From Bacteroidales bacterium (GTDB lineage Bacteria; Bacteroidota; Bacteroidia; Bacteroidales; UBA932): 48,751 bases of DNA. The position numbers were made by a program, and so were the translations under genes. The notes beneath the pieces were generated by a model. The model ran no database searches. It had not been told where the DNA came from and worked only from the letters and a program-made list of their open reading frames with translations. Below are positions 18,008 through 27,133 of this stretch, in pieces (positions within the stretch are counted from its first letter, which is position 1; every line of letters begins with the position of its first letter). The stretch lies in NCBI GenBank assembly GCA_015060335.1, contig SUYR01000021.1, positions 1 to 48,751 of the forward strand, in the 5' to 3' direction.

Positions 18008-21000
18008 TTAATTTTCATACTGCTGATCATCCTCAGAGTCCTCCCCATCCTCATCTTCATTGAAAAGGAACTCACCAAGATCGAGAGTAACACCGTCAGG
18101 AACACGCGCATTGAGCTGCACCTGAATAAATCCATCAGCCTTCAGAGGAGCTCCTGCCGCACCCTTGGCATCCGCAGTGAACACCAGTTCCACCGCCTTC
18201 ATATCAGACAGGTCAGTACCCTTGCCTGAAAGCACGAAATCAAGTTTCGTAGTCACAGGATTACCCTTGGCATCGCAAGAGGCTATCTTCAACACTCCCA
18301 CATCATCCTTCAAAGGAATCTCTTTTCCGTTGGAATCCAGAGGAATCACCTGAAGGTTAAGATTCAGTGGAAGACAGTTTGTAACCTTTCCGCCAAGACC
18401 TACGCTTGCATATCCGAACACCTGCGAAGCCACTTCCGGAAGGTCCTCAATCTTGGTACGGTACTCGAATGCGAAATCTTCTCCCAGTTCAATAGGAACG
18501 CCTACAGCGTACTCAGCAACAAGCGAATAATCCTTATTCGGCTCTATCGTACATATCTTCTTGGAATCCACTCCGGCATTCACAGACACCTTGATACTGT
18601 CTGCCATCACCGGCTTCTGACCTTCCTCTTTCTTATAAAGCATTGAAATAAGATCGAGGTCTATGCACTGATAATCCTTATATGCATCATATCTTCCGTC
18701 ATATCCGCTTTCCGGTGCCGGATTTGCAGGATTCATATTTGAAATGAAGATATTATAACAGTCATCCTTGCGTGCCTGAGGATCAAGCACAAGTTCTCTC
18801 GACTCAATCTTACCAGGATCAGGTCCGAAATATGGAGTAATCTCTATCGCACCCTTCAGAGGAATATCGATATTGGTCTTAAGGTCGAGTGTCAGGTAGA
18901 ATGTGAATATATCGAGTGAGAATGACATGTTCTCGCTGTTGAGAGTCTCCGCCACAGACGAAAGGTCAATCGCAGTATTGACAGGATCAATCTCCATACC
19001 CACGTAACCGGTAATCTTATCTATAAGGATAGACTCTGACGGTTTGCCGTCCTCGCCTCGTGAAGCAAGTCCTCCGTCAATCTTCACTGAAAGTTCCTTA
19101 TCGTTGAGCTTATCAAGATCGACAGTAAGATTCTTGATCTTGACTGTGCCCTTGACAGGGATTTCACCGATCTCGATTGCAAGTTTTCCGTCCTTCACTT
19201 CAAGGTCTGAAAGATCGAATCCGACAATGTTGACTCCATCAACCACAATCTTGCCATCCTTGTCGAGCTTCTTGTTGATACGGAGCACATTGTTCTCGTA
19301 AGTCACACCTTCGCTTTCGCCCTCGATGCGGAACATCTTAGGAAGAGCGACCTCAAGAGAAAGATCCAGATCCACCTCGCCGACAACTTCCTTTATTGAC
19401 GAAGCATCTACATTAAGATCCAGATAAACATCCTTGAGAAGCAGATCCTGCAGTTCGATTGACTTTATCATATCAGGCACCTCAACCTCGATATTGTCAA
19501 TCTTGAAGCTCTCCTCAATTGTCTTTTCATATTCATTAAGGCCGAACTCCGCAGGCTCGATGTCAGGAATATTTCCGTTCATGGAAACCACCTTAACAGG
19601 GTTTTCCTTAATACGCTCCACATCAGTGTTATGGATAGTTGTTCCGACCAGACGAACACCTCCGGTAACTTCCATATAGTCACGCACGAAGTATGTCTCC
19701 TTACCTTCAGCCTCGCCCTCGATCTTCTCAGCCTGCACTGCGATATTCTCGAGCTCAAGGGTAATGTCGGTAGGGATATCATCATTTTCGGTGAATGTCA
19801 TCGTATTGTCATCGAAGTTGAAATTATATGACTGGGCAATAGACGACTTATTGAATCTGAGCATATCCGGAAGGTCTATCTTAAGACCATCGCCCTTCTT
19901 ACCCTTGATCTGGATTGCAGGGTCATTCGGATAAGTCAGATGAATATAAATCTTAGGATTGTTGCCGTTCTCATCCTTCTTCAATGACACCATGATAGGC
20001 TCATCCATCATGAAGTCGGCAATTTCCTTGTCAATCTTTTCGTTGATATCGATTTTCTTGAAATCCACGTCATATTCATAATCACGGATCACTACGCTGT
20101 AGTCGCTGAGCTTAGGCTGGCATTTGACATCGACATCAATGATCACATCTCCGTTCTCACCATTGATAAGATTATATGAGCTGAGTGTTCCTTCTGCGGC
20201 AGCCACTGCGGTCACCTTTATCATTCCAGAATACGACAGTTTATTGTCTATCAACTCCGGAAGATACATCCTCTTGATTACAACCTCATCATTATTCAAA
20301 CCCTGGGTCAGAGATACATTCTCATATGAGAGTGTACGTGTCGAAGCATCATAGTTACCTGCACTCTTCGTATCATCGATTACCAGACCCTCAGGGAACT
20401 CGACCTTGAGACTCTTCAGGATTACGTCCATCCCGGCAAACATCTCAGGAAGAGTTGCCTTTGCGTTGAGTGTCAGAGGAGAATTCTCGTCAAACTCTAT
20501 ATATTCCACTTTCTCCACCAAGTCAGTGCCCAGATCAATTTCATTGACTTCGATCGGAGCCTCGATCGGATCTATCTCAGGAGTTATCGGGTTGATTTCC
20601 ATCAGAACATCATGGATCTCGAAAGAATTGAACTTGAGTTCCATCTTGATTTCCATCGGCTTGTCACCGAACTCTACCAGATGTACCAATGTAGTCTTCA
20701 GATCTTTCACATTGAGGTTACCACCCATAGTAACCTTTATTGTCTTGTTCAATTCCAACTTGCCTGTCTCAGGATTCTTCTTCCAATCAGCCTGGGACAA
20801 AGCCAAAGCATCCACATGATATTTATGATCTGCTATCCAGCCATTGAGATCGGACATTACGAAATTGTCCTTGACATGCTGGGCGAAAAGGTCACCTCCA
20901 AGGGCTACGTCCTCAAGTTTTCCGCCATCATCCATTCCGCTTTCGATATAGTCAATATGAAGCAGTTCATGAAGGTCGATATCAAGTTCGGGAACAATCG

Positions 21001-21874
21001 ATCCGCTTGTAAACAACGGATTGATTATCTGGAATACAAGCTCAAATGAAGCATTCTCATGCAGCTGAATCTCCTTCACAGACTTTATTTCTGCCGGAAG
21101 AGACAAGGTTACAGGAATCTCCACCTGATACGGTTCAAATTCGTATGCGGTCTGAAGTTTAGGAAGATTGACGCCATAATCAGAGAAAGTTGTTCTTATC
21201 TGTTCATAATCCATCTCTGTTGATGCCAATGGATTGCCTAAAACTGTCTCATTCAAAGCAGGGAGCGCTCTTTCAAGCGAAGCAATCTCTGTCTGTTTCT
21301 GGAACTCGTTTGCCTTATCTTCTATAAAATCCATAGACAGGCCATCCGCCTCCACCTCAGGAACAGCTACCTTGATCGGATCCATGGTCTGTCCGATTGC
21401 CGGAAGATTCTCATTGAGCTTCTCGACATCCAGCTCTGCAAGCATCTTCTCAAGGTCGATTTCCTCCATTGTCAGTTCCTGACCCTTTATCTTGATTGAA
21501 GAAAGGTCGATATTCTTGAGAGGGAAACTGAAACTCTTGGTGAGAGCCACAGAATCCAAGGCTCCCATTCCCTGCAAGGCCTCAGTCAGATCCTTTGTAA
21601 CATCCAGAGTATCAGCCATGCTGAGCATATATGCGCCATCGATATTCTGAAGCATTGCTCTTGTAGCCGAGTCCAACTGCTTGTAGAGAGAATCCAGAAC
21701 TATCTTCTCCGTCGATCCCAACGGAATACTTATACCTTCTTGAAAAACAGTAACATTCAGGTCGAGTCTATCCTTTGCCAACTCGAACTTCTCATCGACA
21801 CATGACGAGACTGTTACCAAAGTCAGAAAAGCGACAACACAGGTTATCGCTCCATTGAAAAGTGATTTTCCCAT
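18008..21874 (-). CDS. Very large (1288 aa) hypothetical lipoprotein
   Basis: I do not recognise an enzyme family. The protein starts with a lipoprotein signal (LVTVSSC, Cys near residue 26), so it is probably anchored in the outer membrane. The rest is almost entirely beta-rich, with recurring blocks of the type LPEM-hydrophobic-LKSLKVEFPEGLVID and several repeats of strand pairs with conserved I-D-L-S-S/D-L. This suggests serially repeated beta-sandwich modules. Aromatics are few and cysteines nearly absent. The C-terminus is strikingly acidic (FNEDEDGEDSEDDQQYEN). It has a canonical promoter (21900-21930) and heads an operon with the DUF5723 protein and galE. An adhesin-like or structural surface role is possible but unproven. 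Confidence 0.75.
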   Translation of the reverse strand: MGKSLFNGAITCVVAFLTLVTVSSCVDEKFELAKDRLDLNVTVFQEGISIPLGSTEKIVLDSLYKQLDSATRAMLQNIDGAYMLSMADTLDVTKDLTEALQGMGALDSVALTKSFSFPLKNIDLSSIKIKGQELTMEEIDLEKMLAELDVEKLNENLPAIGQTMDPIKVAVPEVEADGLSMDFIEDKANEFQKQTEIASLERALPALNETVLGNPLASTEMDYEQIRTTFSDYGVNLPKLQTAYEFEPYQVEIPVTLSLPAEIKSVKEIQLHENASFELVFQIINPLFTSGSIVPELDIDLHELLHIDYIESGMDDGGKLEDVALGGDLFAQHVKDNFVMSDLNGWIADHKYHVDALALSQADWKKNPETGKLELNKTIKVTMGGNLNVKDLKTTLVHLVEFGDKPMEIKMELKFNSFEIHDVLMEINPITPEIDPIEAPIEVNEIDLGTDLVEKVEYIEFDENSPLTLNAKATLPEMFAGMDVILKSLKVEFPEGLVIDDTKSAGNYDASTRTLSYENVSLTQGLNNDEVVIKRMYLPELIDNKLSYSGMIKVTAVAAAEGTLSSYNLINGENGDVIIDVDVKCQPKLSDYSVVIRDYEYDVDFKKIDINEKIDKEIADFMMDEPIMVSLKKDENGNNPKIYIHLTYPNDPAIQIKGKKGDGLKIDLPDMLRFNKSSIAQSYNFNFDDNTMTFTENDDIPTDITLELENIAVQAEKIEGEAEGKETYFVRDYMEVTGGVRLVGTTIHNTDVERIKENPVKVVSMNGNIPDIEPAEFGLNEYEKTIEESFKIDNIEVEVPDMIKSIELQDLLLKDVYLDLNVDASSIKEVVGEVDLDLSLEVALPKMFRIEGESEGVTYENNVLRINKKLDKDGKIVVDGVNIVGFDLSDLEVKDGKLAIEIGEIPVKGTVKIKNLTVDLDKLNDKELSVKIDGGLASRGEDGKPSESILIDKITGYVGMEIDPVNTAIDLSSVAETLNSENMSFSLDIFTFYLTLDLKTNIDIPLKGAIEITPYFGPDPGKIESRELVLDPQARKDDCYNIFISNMNPANPAPESGYDGRYDAYKDYQCIDLDLISMLYKKEEGQKPVMADSIKVSVNAGVDSKKICTIEPNKDYSLVAEYAVGVPIELGEDFAFEYRTKIEDLPEVASQVFGYASVGLGGKVTNCLPLNLNLQVIPLDSNGKEIPLKDDVGVLKIASCDAKGNPVTTKLDFVLSGKGTDLSDMKAVELVFTADAKGAAGAPLKADGFIQVQLNARVPDGVTLDLGEFLFNEDEDGEDSEDDQQYEN

Positions 21875-21899
21875 AGATTTATTTTATCAATTGACCCGA

Positions 21900-21930
21900 C
21901 AAATTTATAACAAATCCCCTCAAATTCAAA
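21900..21930 (-). promoter_or_regulatory. Promoter of the large lipoprotein operon
   Basis: On the minus strand the -33 TTTG (21927-21930), a 19-nt spacer and the -7 TAAATTTG (21900-21907) match the Bacteroidota consensus exactly. The -7 box lies 25 nt upstream of the start codon at 21874. Confidence 0.8.
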
Positions 21931-21949
21931 TTGTTTATACAAATTTCCC

Positions 21950-21957
21950 TAATTTTG
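21950..21957 (+). promoter_or_regulatory. -7 box of the PBP4-type gene
   Basis: TAATTTTG fits TAnnTTTG 43 nt before ATG 22001. No clear -33 TTTG lies at 19-nt spacing. The divergent lipoprotein promoter overlaps this short region (21900-21957), so the two may interfere with each other. Confidence 0.5.
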
Positions 21958-22000
21958 CCGAAACAGATACAAAATCGACATAATCTGCATATTTTACAAC

Positions 22001-23524
22001 ATGAAAAAGACTTTATGTACTATATTTCTCGGACTGCTTGGAGTCTGTCTGGCATCTGCACAGAATGACATCCGGCAGACCGCACAGACACTGGTTTCCG
22101 ATCCCGTATTCAGTCATGCCCATATCGGAATCAAGGCAGTCCGTGGAGACGGAGAGACAATAGTCTCACTGAACGATGACAAGATGCTTGTACCTGCCTC
22201 GAACATGAAGCTTATCAGTACCGGTGCCGCCCTTTTTTCTCTCGGACCGGAATACAGATTCACCACCGACCTGGCATATGACGGACACATATCTGACGGC
22301 GTTCTTCACGGCAATCTTTACATTGTCGGCGGCGGTGACCCTGTACTTGGCTCGAAAGACACAGTGGCAACAGCGATAACAGATGTTTTCGAACAGTGGG
22401 AAAAGGCTGTCAGAAGAACTGGTATAAACAGAATTGAGGGAGCGGTGATCGGCGACGGAAGATGGCTCGACGGCATGGGAGAAGACGGCACTTGGCAGTG
22501 GGGCGATCTGGGAACATACTACGGCGCCGGAGTAAGCGGACTGATGTTCTATGAAAACATGATATCATTCAACGTAACTCCGGGAGATTCTGTAGGTAAA
22601 CCAGTAAACATCGAAACATATTACCCAAGCTGCTCGTGGATGACATTCAGGCACTGCTGCAGCACCGGGGAGAAAGGCACAGGAGACAAGTTGTATATGT
22701 ACACATCCGAATTTGCTCCGATAGCCGAGATACGCGGAACATTTGGAGTAGACAGAGGCCGTAAGCGTGTGGACTGCAGCAATAAATTCCCGGAATACAC
22801 CTGCGCCGTATATTTCAAGAACTTCCTCAGTCAGAAGGGAATACAATGTTCGGGAGGGGCAGGTGACTTCAAGCTGCGCCGCGAATGGATGAACGGTCCT
22901 TCCTCCGCTCCCGAACTTGGAGCAGACTCTCTCAAGACAATAGACACATTCCACTCCCCTTCTCTGGAACGCATCGCATTCAAGACCAACCATGAGAGCA
23001 ACAACCTGCTTGCCGAAACCCTTTTCAGGACTCTCGGAAAGGAAAACCGGAGCAGTTCATGCAGCGACTCATCATATGTAGCTCTTGAGGATATACTGAA
23101 AAAGATGCATGTCGGCTCGTCAGGTCTGAGCCTTCAGGACGGAAGCGGCCTTTCGCGTCAGAACCTTGTATCCGCTGACTTCATGTGCCGTTTTCTCGGA
23201 GCCATGATGGACACGCCATGCTTCGAGCAGTATCTGTGGAGTCTGCCGGTACCGGGCGGAAACGGTACGCTCCAATACAACATGAAGGGGGTCTCGGAAG
23301 AGGTTCGTTCCCGTTACCGAGTGAAGAGCGGCTCCATGAACGGAGTCAGATGCTACAGCGGATACATCCTTCCCGCCGGCTTCGTTCTCAAGCAAGACAT
23401 GGAAATTCCTCAGGAGATCAAGGACAGGATAATCATATTCTCAGTGCTCACAAACAACTGCGTGTCCCCGTCGTGGAAAGTGCGCCCGATGCTGGACAGG
23501 TTCATGGTGGAGCTGGCGGACTGA
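22001..23524 (+). CDS. dacB: D-alanyl-D-alanine carboxypeptidase/endopeptidase (PBP4 type, S13)
   Basis: This 507-aa periplasmic penicillin-binding protein trims peptidoglycan pentapeptides and can cut crosslinks. The signal peptide spans residues 1-20 (ending LASAQ). The three active-site boxes are present: SxxK as Ser67-Asn-Met-Lys70 (VPASNMKLIST), SxN as Ser-Asn-Asn in NHESNNLLAE (near 330), and KTG as Lys-Ser-Gly in YRVKSGSMNGVRCYSG (near 447). The long insert between the first two boxes fits the S13 family and not smaller carboxypeptidases. An intrinsic terminator follows at 23572. It is divergent from the large lipoprotein operon and seems to be a single-gene unit. Confidence 0.93.
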   Translation: MKKTLCTIFLGLLGVCLASAQNDIRQTAQTLVSDPVFSHAHIGIKAVRGDGETIVSLNDDKMLVPASNMKLISTGAALFSLGPEYRFTTDLAYDGHISDGVLHGNLYIVGGGDPVLGSKDTVATAITDVFEQWEKAVRRTGINRIEGAVIGDGRWLDGMGEDGTWQWGDLGTYYGAGVSGLMFYENMISFNVTPGDSVGKPVNIETYYPSCSWMTFRHCCSTGEKGTGDKLYMYTSEFAPIAEIRGTFGVDRGRKRVDCSNKFPEYTCAVYFKNFLSQKGIQCSGGAGDFKLRREWMNGPSSAPELGADSLKTIDTFHSPSLERIAFKTNHESNNLLAETLFRTLGKENRSSSCSDSSYVALEDILKKMHVGSSGLSLQDGSGLSRQNLVSADFMCRFLGAMMDTPCFEQYLWSLPVPGGNGTLQYNMKGVSEEVRSRYRVKSGSMNGVRCYSGYILPAGFVLKQDMEIPQEIKDRIIIFSVLTNNCVSPSWKVRPMLDRFMVELAD

Positions 23525-23571
23525 TCGTGCGTCGCATTATTTGCCCAAAAGGCTGGTTATCAAGGATATGC

Positions 23572-23610
23572 AAAAACAGTGGTTTCGTATGATTCGAAAC
23601 CACTGTTTTT
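23572..23610 (+). terminator. Intrinsic terminator after dacB
   Basis: AAAAACAGTGGTTTCG (23572-23587) pairs with CGAAACCACTGTTTTT (23595-23610) around a 7-nt loop. The A-run and T-run make it work in both directions, so it can also end the thioredoxin-like gene transcript arriving from the right. Confidence 0.88.
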
Positions 23611-23663
23611 ATAAACCGATGCAAGTCAGAGACTTGGACGGAAAGTGCGAGGCACCGTTACTT

Positions 23664-24182
23664 CTATTCGTCTACTTTATACTGATTTGTAAGCGCTTTT
23701 AACGTATCCGTGCTTAGAATACCGACAGATGTTGAAACGACATCACGATACCTAATAAAAACTGTAGTTGGCACCGACTTAATTCCATATTTCGACGCAA
23801 GATCTTCAAAATCATCCACATCACAATATCCGAAATATGCTTTTGAATAAGCACATGACTCAGCATAACTTTTGAAAATCGGAAGATATATTTTTGTCGG
23901 TCCGCTCCATGATGCCCCAAATAGAATCACTGCTAATCCCTTTGACGACCAGAAATCGATATCTTCCTTATACTCCACATCAAAATAAAGGGAACGAGTT
24001 TCTGGTAGGACAGAAGTAGTTGTTGACAATAGTTCTTTTAATTGGTCATCAGTCAAAGAAATATTCACATGTTCAACAACCGGCTCTGAAACATCTGCAA
24101 ATGCTTTTACATCTGATACATTTTCTTTCTGACATGAAAACAAAAATACAGTCATCAAGAGCAATAATAAATATTCTTTCAT
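23664..24182 (-). CDS. Thioredoxin-fold lipoprotein lacking the catalytic cysteines
   Basis: This 172-aa protein has a lipoprotein signal (VFLFSC, Cys17), a short linker, and a thioredoxin-like domain from about residue 65. The fold is recognisable: hydrophobic strand AVILFGASW, then the position of WCGPC, then IFKSYAE, a YCDVDDFEDLASKYGI helix-strand and the cis-proline loop SVPTTVFI (Pro138). The active site reads Trp92-Ser-Gly-Pro-Thr96, so both redox cysteines are replaced. Cys110 and Cys120 lie elsewhere. It is therefore probably a binding or structural protein rather than an oxidoreductase. It is the last gene of the SusC/SusD locus, 10 nt after the Calx-beta-like lipoprotein, which suggests a surface role with that system. 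Confidence 0.82.
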   Translation of the reverse strand: MKEYLLLLLMTVFLFSCQKENVSDVKAFADVSEPVVEHVNISLTDDQLKELLSTTTSVLPETRSLYFDVEYKEDIDFWSSKGLAVILFGASWSGPTKIYLPIFKSYAESCAYSKAYFGYCDVDDFEDLASKYGIKSVPTTVFIRYRDVVSTSVGILSTDTLKALTNQYKVDE

Positions 24183-24192
24183 ACAAACGCTG

Positions 24193-25437
24193 TTAATTCA
24201 CTTTCTTGAAAGCGGCACTTATAAAGTTACCATATTCAACAGCAACCGGCTTCTCCGGCAGATACATTCCGAAATCCAACAATTCAGGCATAAAACTCTT
24301 GGAGGTATGATCCACTATATACATTCTCAAGATTTCATCACCCGCTGTCTCACCTTCCTCAAATGCAATACCGACCAAAGATACCTTGTCCTCACTTTGC
24401 TCAGCAGACGAGAAATAACGATTTGTATTATCTAATGACACGAGTTGCAGTGATATTTTGTTCCCAACACTCTGACCAAAATCAGTTATAAGCATATCCT
24501 TGGCAATATTAGACTCTCCAATAAAGTAGTTGCAGAAAGCCGACTGGAAGTTAGGGACGAATTTCATTTCTTCGATATCCACGGTAAATCCGTCGCCCTC
24601 GACAACAGTAGGAATCTGATCCATACCTGTTACCATATCACCCCACATACCTGTAGCCTCCGGACTAACCTCTACAATTTGCCATGCTCCATTCAGCTTT
24701 GACCAAGCAGAGCCCCAGATGGTAATTGCAATTTCATCATAATTTCCAATAGAGAATTTCGCACCCGGGTCAAGAGCAAGAACAATCTTGTCGTGATCGG
24801 CAACAGCCTCATCACCTGCGATAGAAACAGTAAACGAAGCTGAACTACTTCCTGCTGGTATCTTGACGGTCTTAGTAGAAAGAGTAAAATGAGTGTTTTC
24901 CTGTGCAGTACTACTTTCAGCCACTATGATAGGCAGCTCAGCATCATTCTCAAGTTTAAGAGTCTGTCCTGCACCATTGTAAACGGACACAACGATTTCT
25001 GATGTGCCAGTAATCGCCAACGCAGACCTTTCAAATGACACATAACCAAGTTTTGCAGAAAGATTCGTCTCTGACATCGGATAATTTCCTGCTTTCCAAC
25101 CTTCTGGTATGTCGAGAGTAAGACTGACTGTCTTTGACTCGTCAAATACAAGTGTCGTTACCTGAATAGAAGTTACCGGATTTTCTCCGCCCCACACAAA
25201 TTCTTCCGCAGATACTATATAATCTGTTCCTTTAACGGCAGTTCCGCCAAATGTCACAGGAATCGATACAGGGTCAGTACCAGAGTAATCTGCCACAGCG
25301 ATCTTAAAAGTTGCAATTTCACCTGATGTAACAGGGATTGCAGTTTCAAAGGAAACAGCAGGAACCTCCTTTGTTTCCGAAGTACACGCCACTGCGACAG
25401 CAGCGAGTGCACAGATCATAAACATAATTTTTTTCAT
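24193..25437 (-). CDS. Calx-beta-like surface lipoprotein of the SusC/D locus
   Basis: This 414-aa protein has a lipoprotein signal ending AVAVACTS (Cys18). Two consecutive beta-sandwich repeats of Calx-beta type cover about residues 25-130 and 135-245; GTAVKGTDYIVSAEEFVW and AQENTHFTLSTKTVKIPAGSSSASFTV are the matching strand pairs. A distinct C-terminal domain (about 245-414, SAWSKLNGAWQIVEVSPEATGMWGD onward) resembles the variable ligand-binding halves of SusE/F-position lipoproteins. It lies 28 nt after a small lipoprotein and downstream of susD, the position where such surface binding proteins usually occur. The ligand is unknown. The S9 peptidase of the locus points to peptide or protein material. 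Confidence 0.72.
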   Translation of the reverse strand: MKKIMFMICALAAVAVACTSETKEVPAVSFETAIPVTSGEIATFKIAVADYSGTDPVSIPVTFGGTAVKGTDYIVSAEEFVWGGENPVTSIQVTTLVFDESKTVSLTLDIPEGWKAGNYPMSETNLSAKLGYVSFERSALAITGTSEIVVSVYNGAGQTLKLENDAELPIIVAESSTAQENTHFTLSTKTVKIPAGSSSASFTVSIAGDEAVADHDKIVLALDPGAKFSIGNYDEIAITIWGSAWSKLNGAWQIVEVSPEATGMWGDMVTGMDQIPTVVEGDGFTVDIEEMKFVPNFQSAFCNYFIGESNIAKDMLITDFGQSVGNKISLQLVSLDNTNRYFSSAEQSEDKVSLVGIAFEEGETAGDEILRMYIVDHTSKSFMPELLDFGMYLPEKPVAVEYGNFISAAFKKVN

Positions 25438-25465
25438 AACTAAATAATTTAAGTTGATTTATAGA

Positions 25466-25657
25466 TTATTTATTGATTGCTTCATTATACTCTGCCTGCT
25501 GTGCCTTTATAAGATCTCGATCTTCTGCAGTCAAGTCAACGGGATCAGGTAGAATAAACGTGGTTGCATAGCCATCATGTATCGGAGGTAATTCCGAAGC
25601 ACGTCTGCAGGCACAGAGCCCTAAGATTGCAATTGCTATAAGTACTATCCTTTTCAT
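25466..25657 (-). CDS. Tiny lipoprotein (63 aa) in the SusC/D locus
   Basis: The product has a lipoprotein signal, MKRIVLIAIAILGLCAC, with the lipobox cysteine near residue 17. A hydrophilic tail of about 45 residues follows, containing DPVDLTAEDRDLIKAQQAEYNEAINK. I recognise no family. ATG 25657 is the start; an in-frame TTG two codons earlier is less likely. It sits 24 nt after susD and 28 nt before the Calx-beta-like lipoprotein, so it belongs to the same transcript. It may be a small accessory of the uptake complex. Confidence 0.7.
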   Translation of the reverse strand: MKRIVLIAIAILGLCACRRASELPPIHDGYATTFILPDPVDLTAEDRDLIKAQQAEYNEAINK

Positions 25658-25681
25658 AGACAAAACATTAAATTAAATAAT

Positions 25682-27061
25682 TCACTGAACTTTATCATAT
25701 CCAGGATTCTGTATCAGCCCATCGACCAATTCCGTATCCTCAATCGGAAGTGGGAAAGTATACATAAACTTCATAGTTGTATATTTACGTCCTTGCCGAG
25801 CCACCCAGAACTCAGGACGCCCGTTCCGCTTCAACTCATACCATCTGTCGCCTTCCATAAAAAGTTCCTTGCGACGTTCGTTGAGGATTGCATTCAACAG
25901 CGGAGTAAGAGGCTCCCCATACACATCAACAGTTATGTACTCATCGTCGTTTATCGGAGGTAATGTAGACATTTCATATTCCTCTACTCCTTCAATTCTA
26001 TTGCGTCGCAGCTCATTCAAAGCCGCCAATGCTCCGGAGATATCTCCAGAATGATATAGACTCTCTGCTACAATTAATTGCATTTCTGCAGAACGAAGAC
26101 ACCCAAAGCCATACTTCCGATGTATTCTCTTCTTATTGAACGACAAAGAATAACGAATGTCATTCTCCTTTTCAACAAAGAGTTCGACAAATCTCTTACT
26201 GACTGGACGCGCAGTCAAAGTTTGCTCTGCAGAAGTAAAATTATCGCTTAGGGATCCACTGGACAAAACATAGGACCGTAATAGCATATTACCTCTTGTG
26301 GCATACCTTGAGGACATCATATCAATATAATCAGCACCACTTATGAGAGGATATTTTTCCAAAACTTTTTCGGCATAGGATACAGCATCCGCCCATCTTC
26401 CCACCCAGAAATACAAACGCGCGAGATAGCCCTCCATTATATCACTGTTAAACCTATATATCTTATCCTCAATACTATAACTGATTGCTTTTTTCATATC
26501 AGACTCAGCCTGAAACATAGTCTTTTCTATACTACTCCTTATAGGTCGTTCCTCCATATCAAATCTCGTAACGAGAGGTACACCATGACCAGATAAGTTC
26601 CCAACGGGAGGCTCACAAAAATTACGAAGAAGATTATAGTAGCACACACCTCTTAACGCATAGGCGGTCCCTAAAACATCTTTACCCATTCTCGTATCCC
26701 TTTCTTCAAGATTGTCAATCACAATATTACAATCCCTTATAATTTCATACAAATCTGAATAAAGATCTTGCTTACTAGACAGATGAGACCCAATATATAA
26801 CGCCATGAAGTTGCCGGAAGGATAAGATGTGAGATTTGTCTCAAAATTATCGGAATAGCATTCTATGTCTACTACAGAAGACGGATAACCGATAAGCACA
26901 GGTTCACCATAGTCAATCTGTTCAAGAATGGAATTCAAAAGCGAAGAAAACTCGTCTGCCGTCTTGGGGATTACCTCACCATATGGCTTGATATCAAGAA
27001 ATTTTGTACAGGAAGTAAGAACTGCTGCACAAAAAAGTAATGTATATATTGTTTTTTTCAT
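25682..27061 (-). CDS. SusD/RagB-family nutrient-binding lipoprotein
   Basis: This 459-aa outer-membrane lipoprotein has the signal FCAAVLTSC (Cys18) followed by TKFLDIKPYGEVIPKT, a canonical SusD start. The helical TPR-like part includes EIIRDCNIVIDNLEE, GTAYALRGVCYYNLLRNF and EGYLARLYFWVGRW. The C-terminus carries ILNERRKELFMEGDRWYELKR and PLPIEDTELVDGLIQNPGYDKVQ, a conserved ending of the family. It forms the lid of the paired SusC channel and captures the substrate. The gene follows susC after 72 nt. It is visibly AT-richer than susC's 5' half and the surrounding operons, consistent with exchange of the specificity part of the locus. Confidence 0.93.
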   Translation of the reverse strand: MKKTIYTLLFCAAVLTSCTKFLDIKPYGEVIPKTADEFSSLLNSILEQIDYGEPVLIGYPSSVVDIECYSDNFETNLTSYPSGNFMALYIGSHLSSKQDLYSDLYEIIRDCNIVIDNLEERDTRMGKDVLGTAYALRGVCYYNLLRNFCEPPVGNLSGHGVPLVTRFDMEERPIRSSIEKTMFQAESDMKKAISYSIEDKIYRFNSDIMEGYLARLYFWVGRWADAVSYAEKVLEKYPLISGADYIDMMSSRYATRGNMLLRSYVLSSGSLSDNFTSAEQTLTARPVSKRFVELFVEKENDIRYSLSFNKKRIHRKYGFGCLRSAEMQLIVAESLYHSGDISGALAALNELRRNRIEGVEEYEMSTLPPINDDEYITVDVYGEPLTPLLNAILNERRKELFMEGDRWYELKRNGRPEFWVARQGRKYTTMKFMYTFPLPIEDTELVDGLIQNPGYDKVQ

Positions 27062-27133
27062 ATTAATTATAGATTTCTCGACTTCGCTCGAAATGACACT
27101 ATGTAAAACTTAGCTCGAAATGACAAAACTGTA
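27062..27133. repeat. Short degenerate repeat between susC and susD
   Basis: The 72-nt gap contains CTCGACTTCGCTCGAAATGACA (27076-27097) and a second, partial CTCGAAATGACAAAAC (27113-27128). The string CGAAATGACA thus occurs twice, about 35 nt apart, and resembles small dispersed repeats known from Bacteroidota intergenic regions. The first copy holds a short hairpin (CGACTTCGCTCG). Its function is unknown. Confidence 0.55.
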
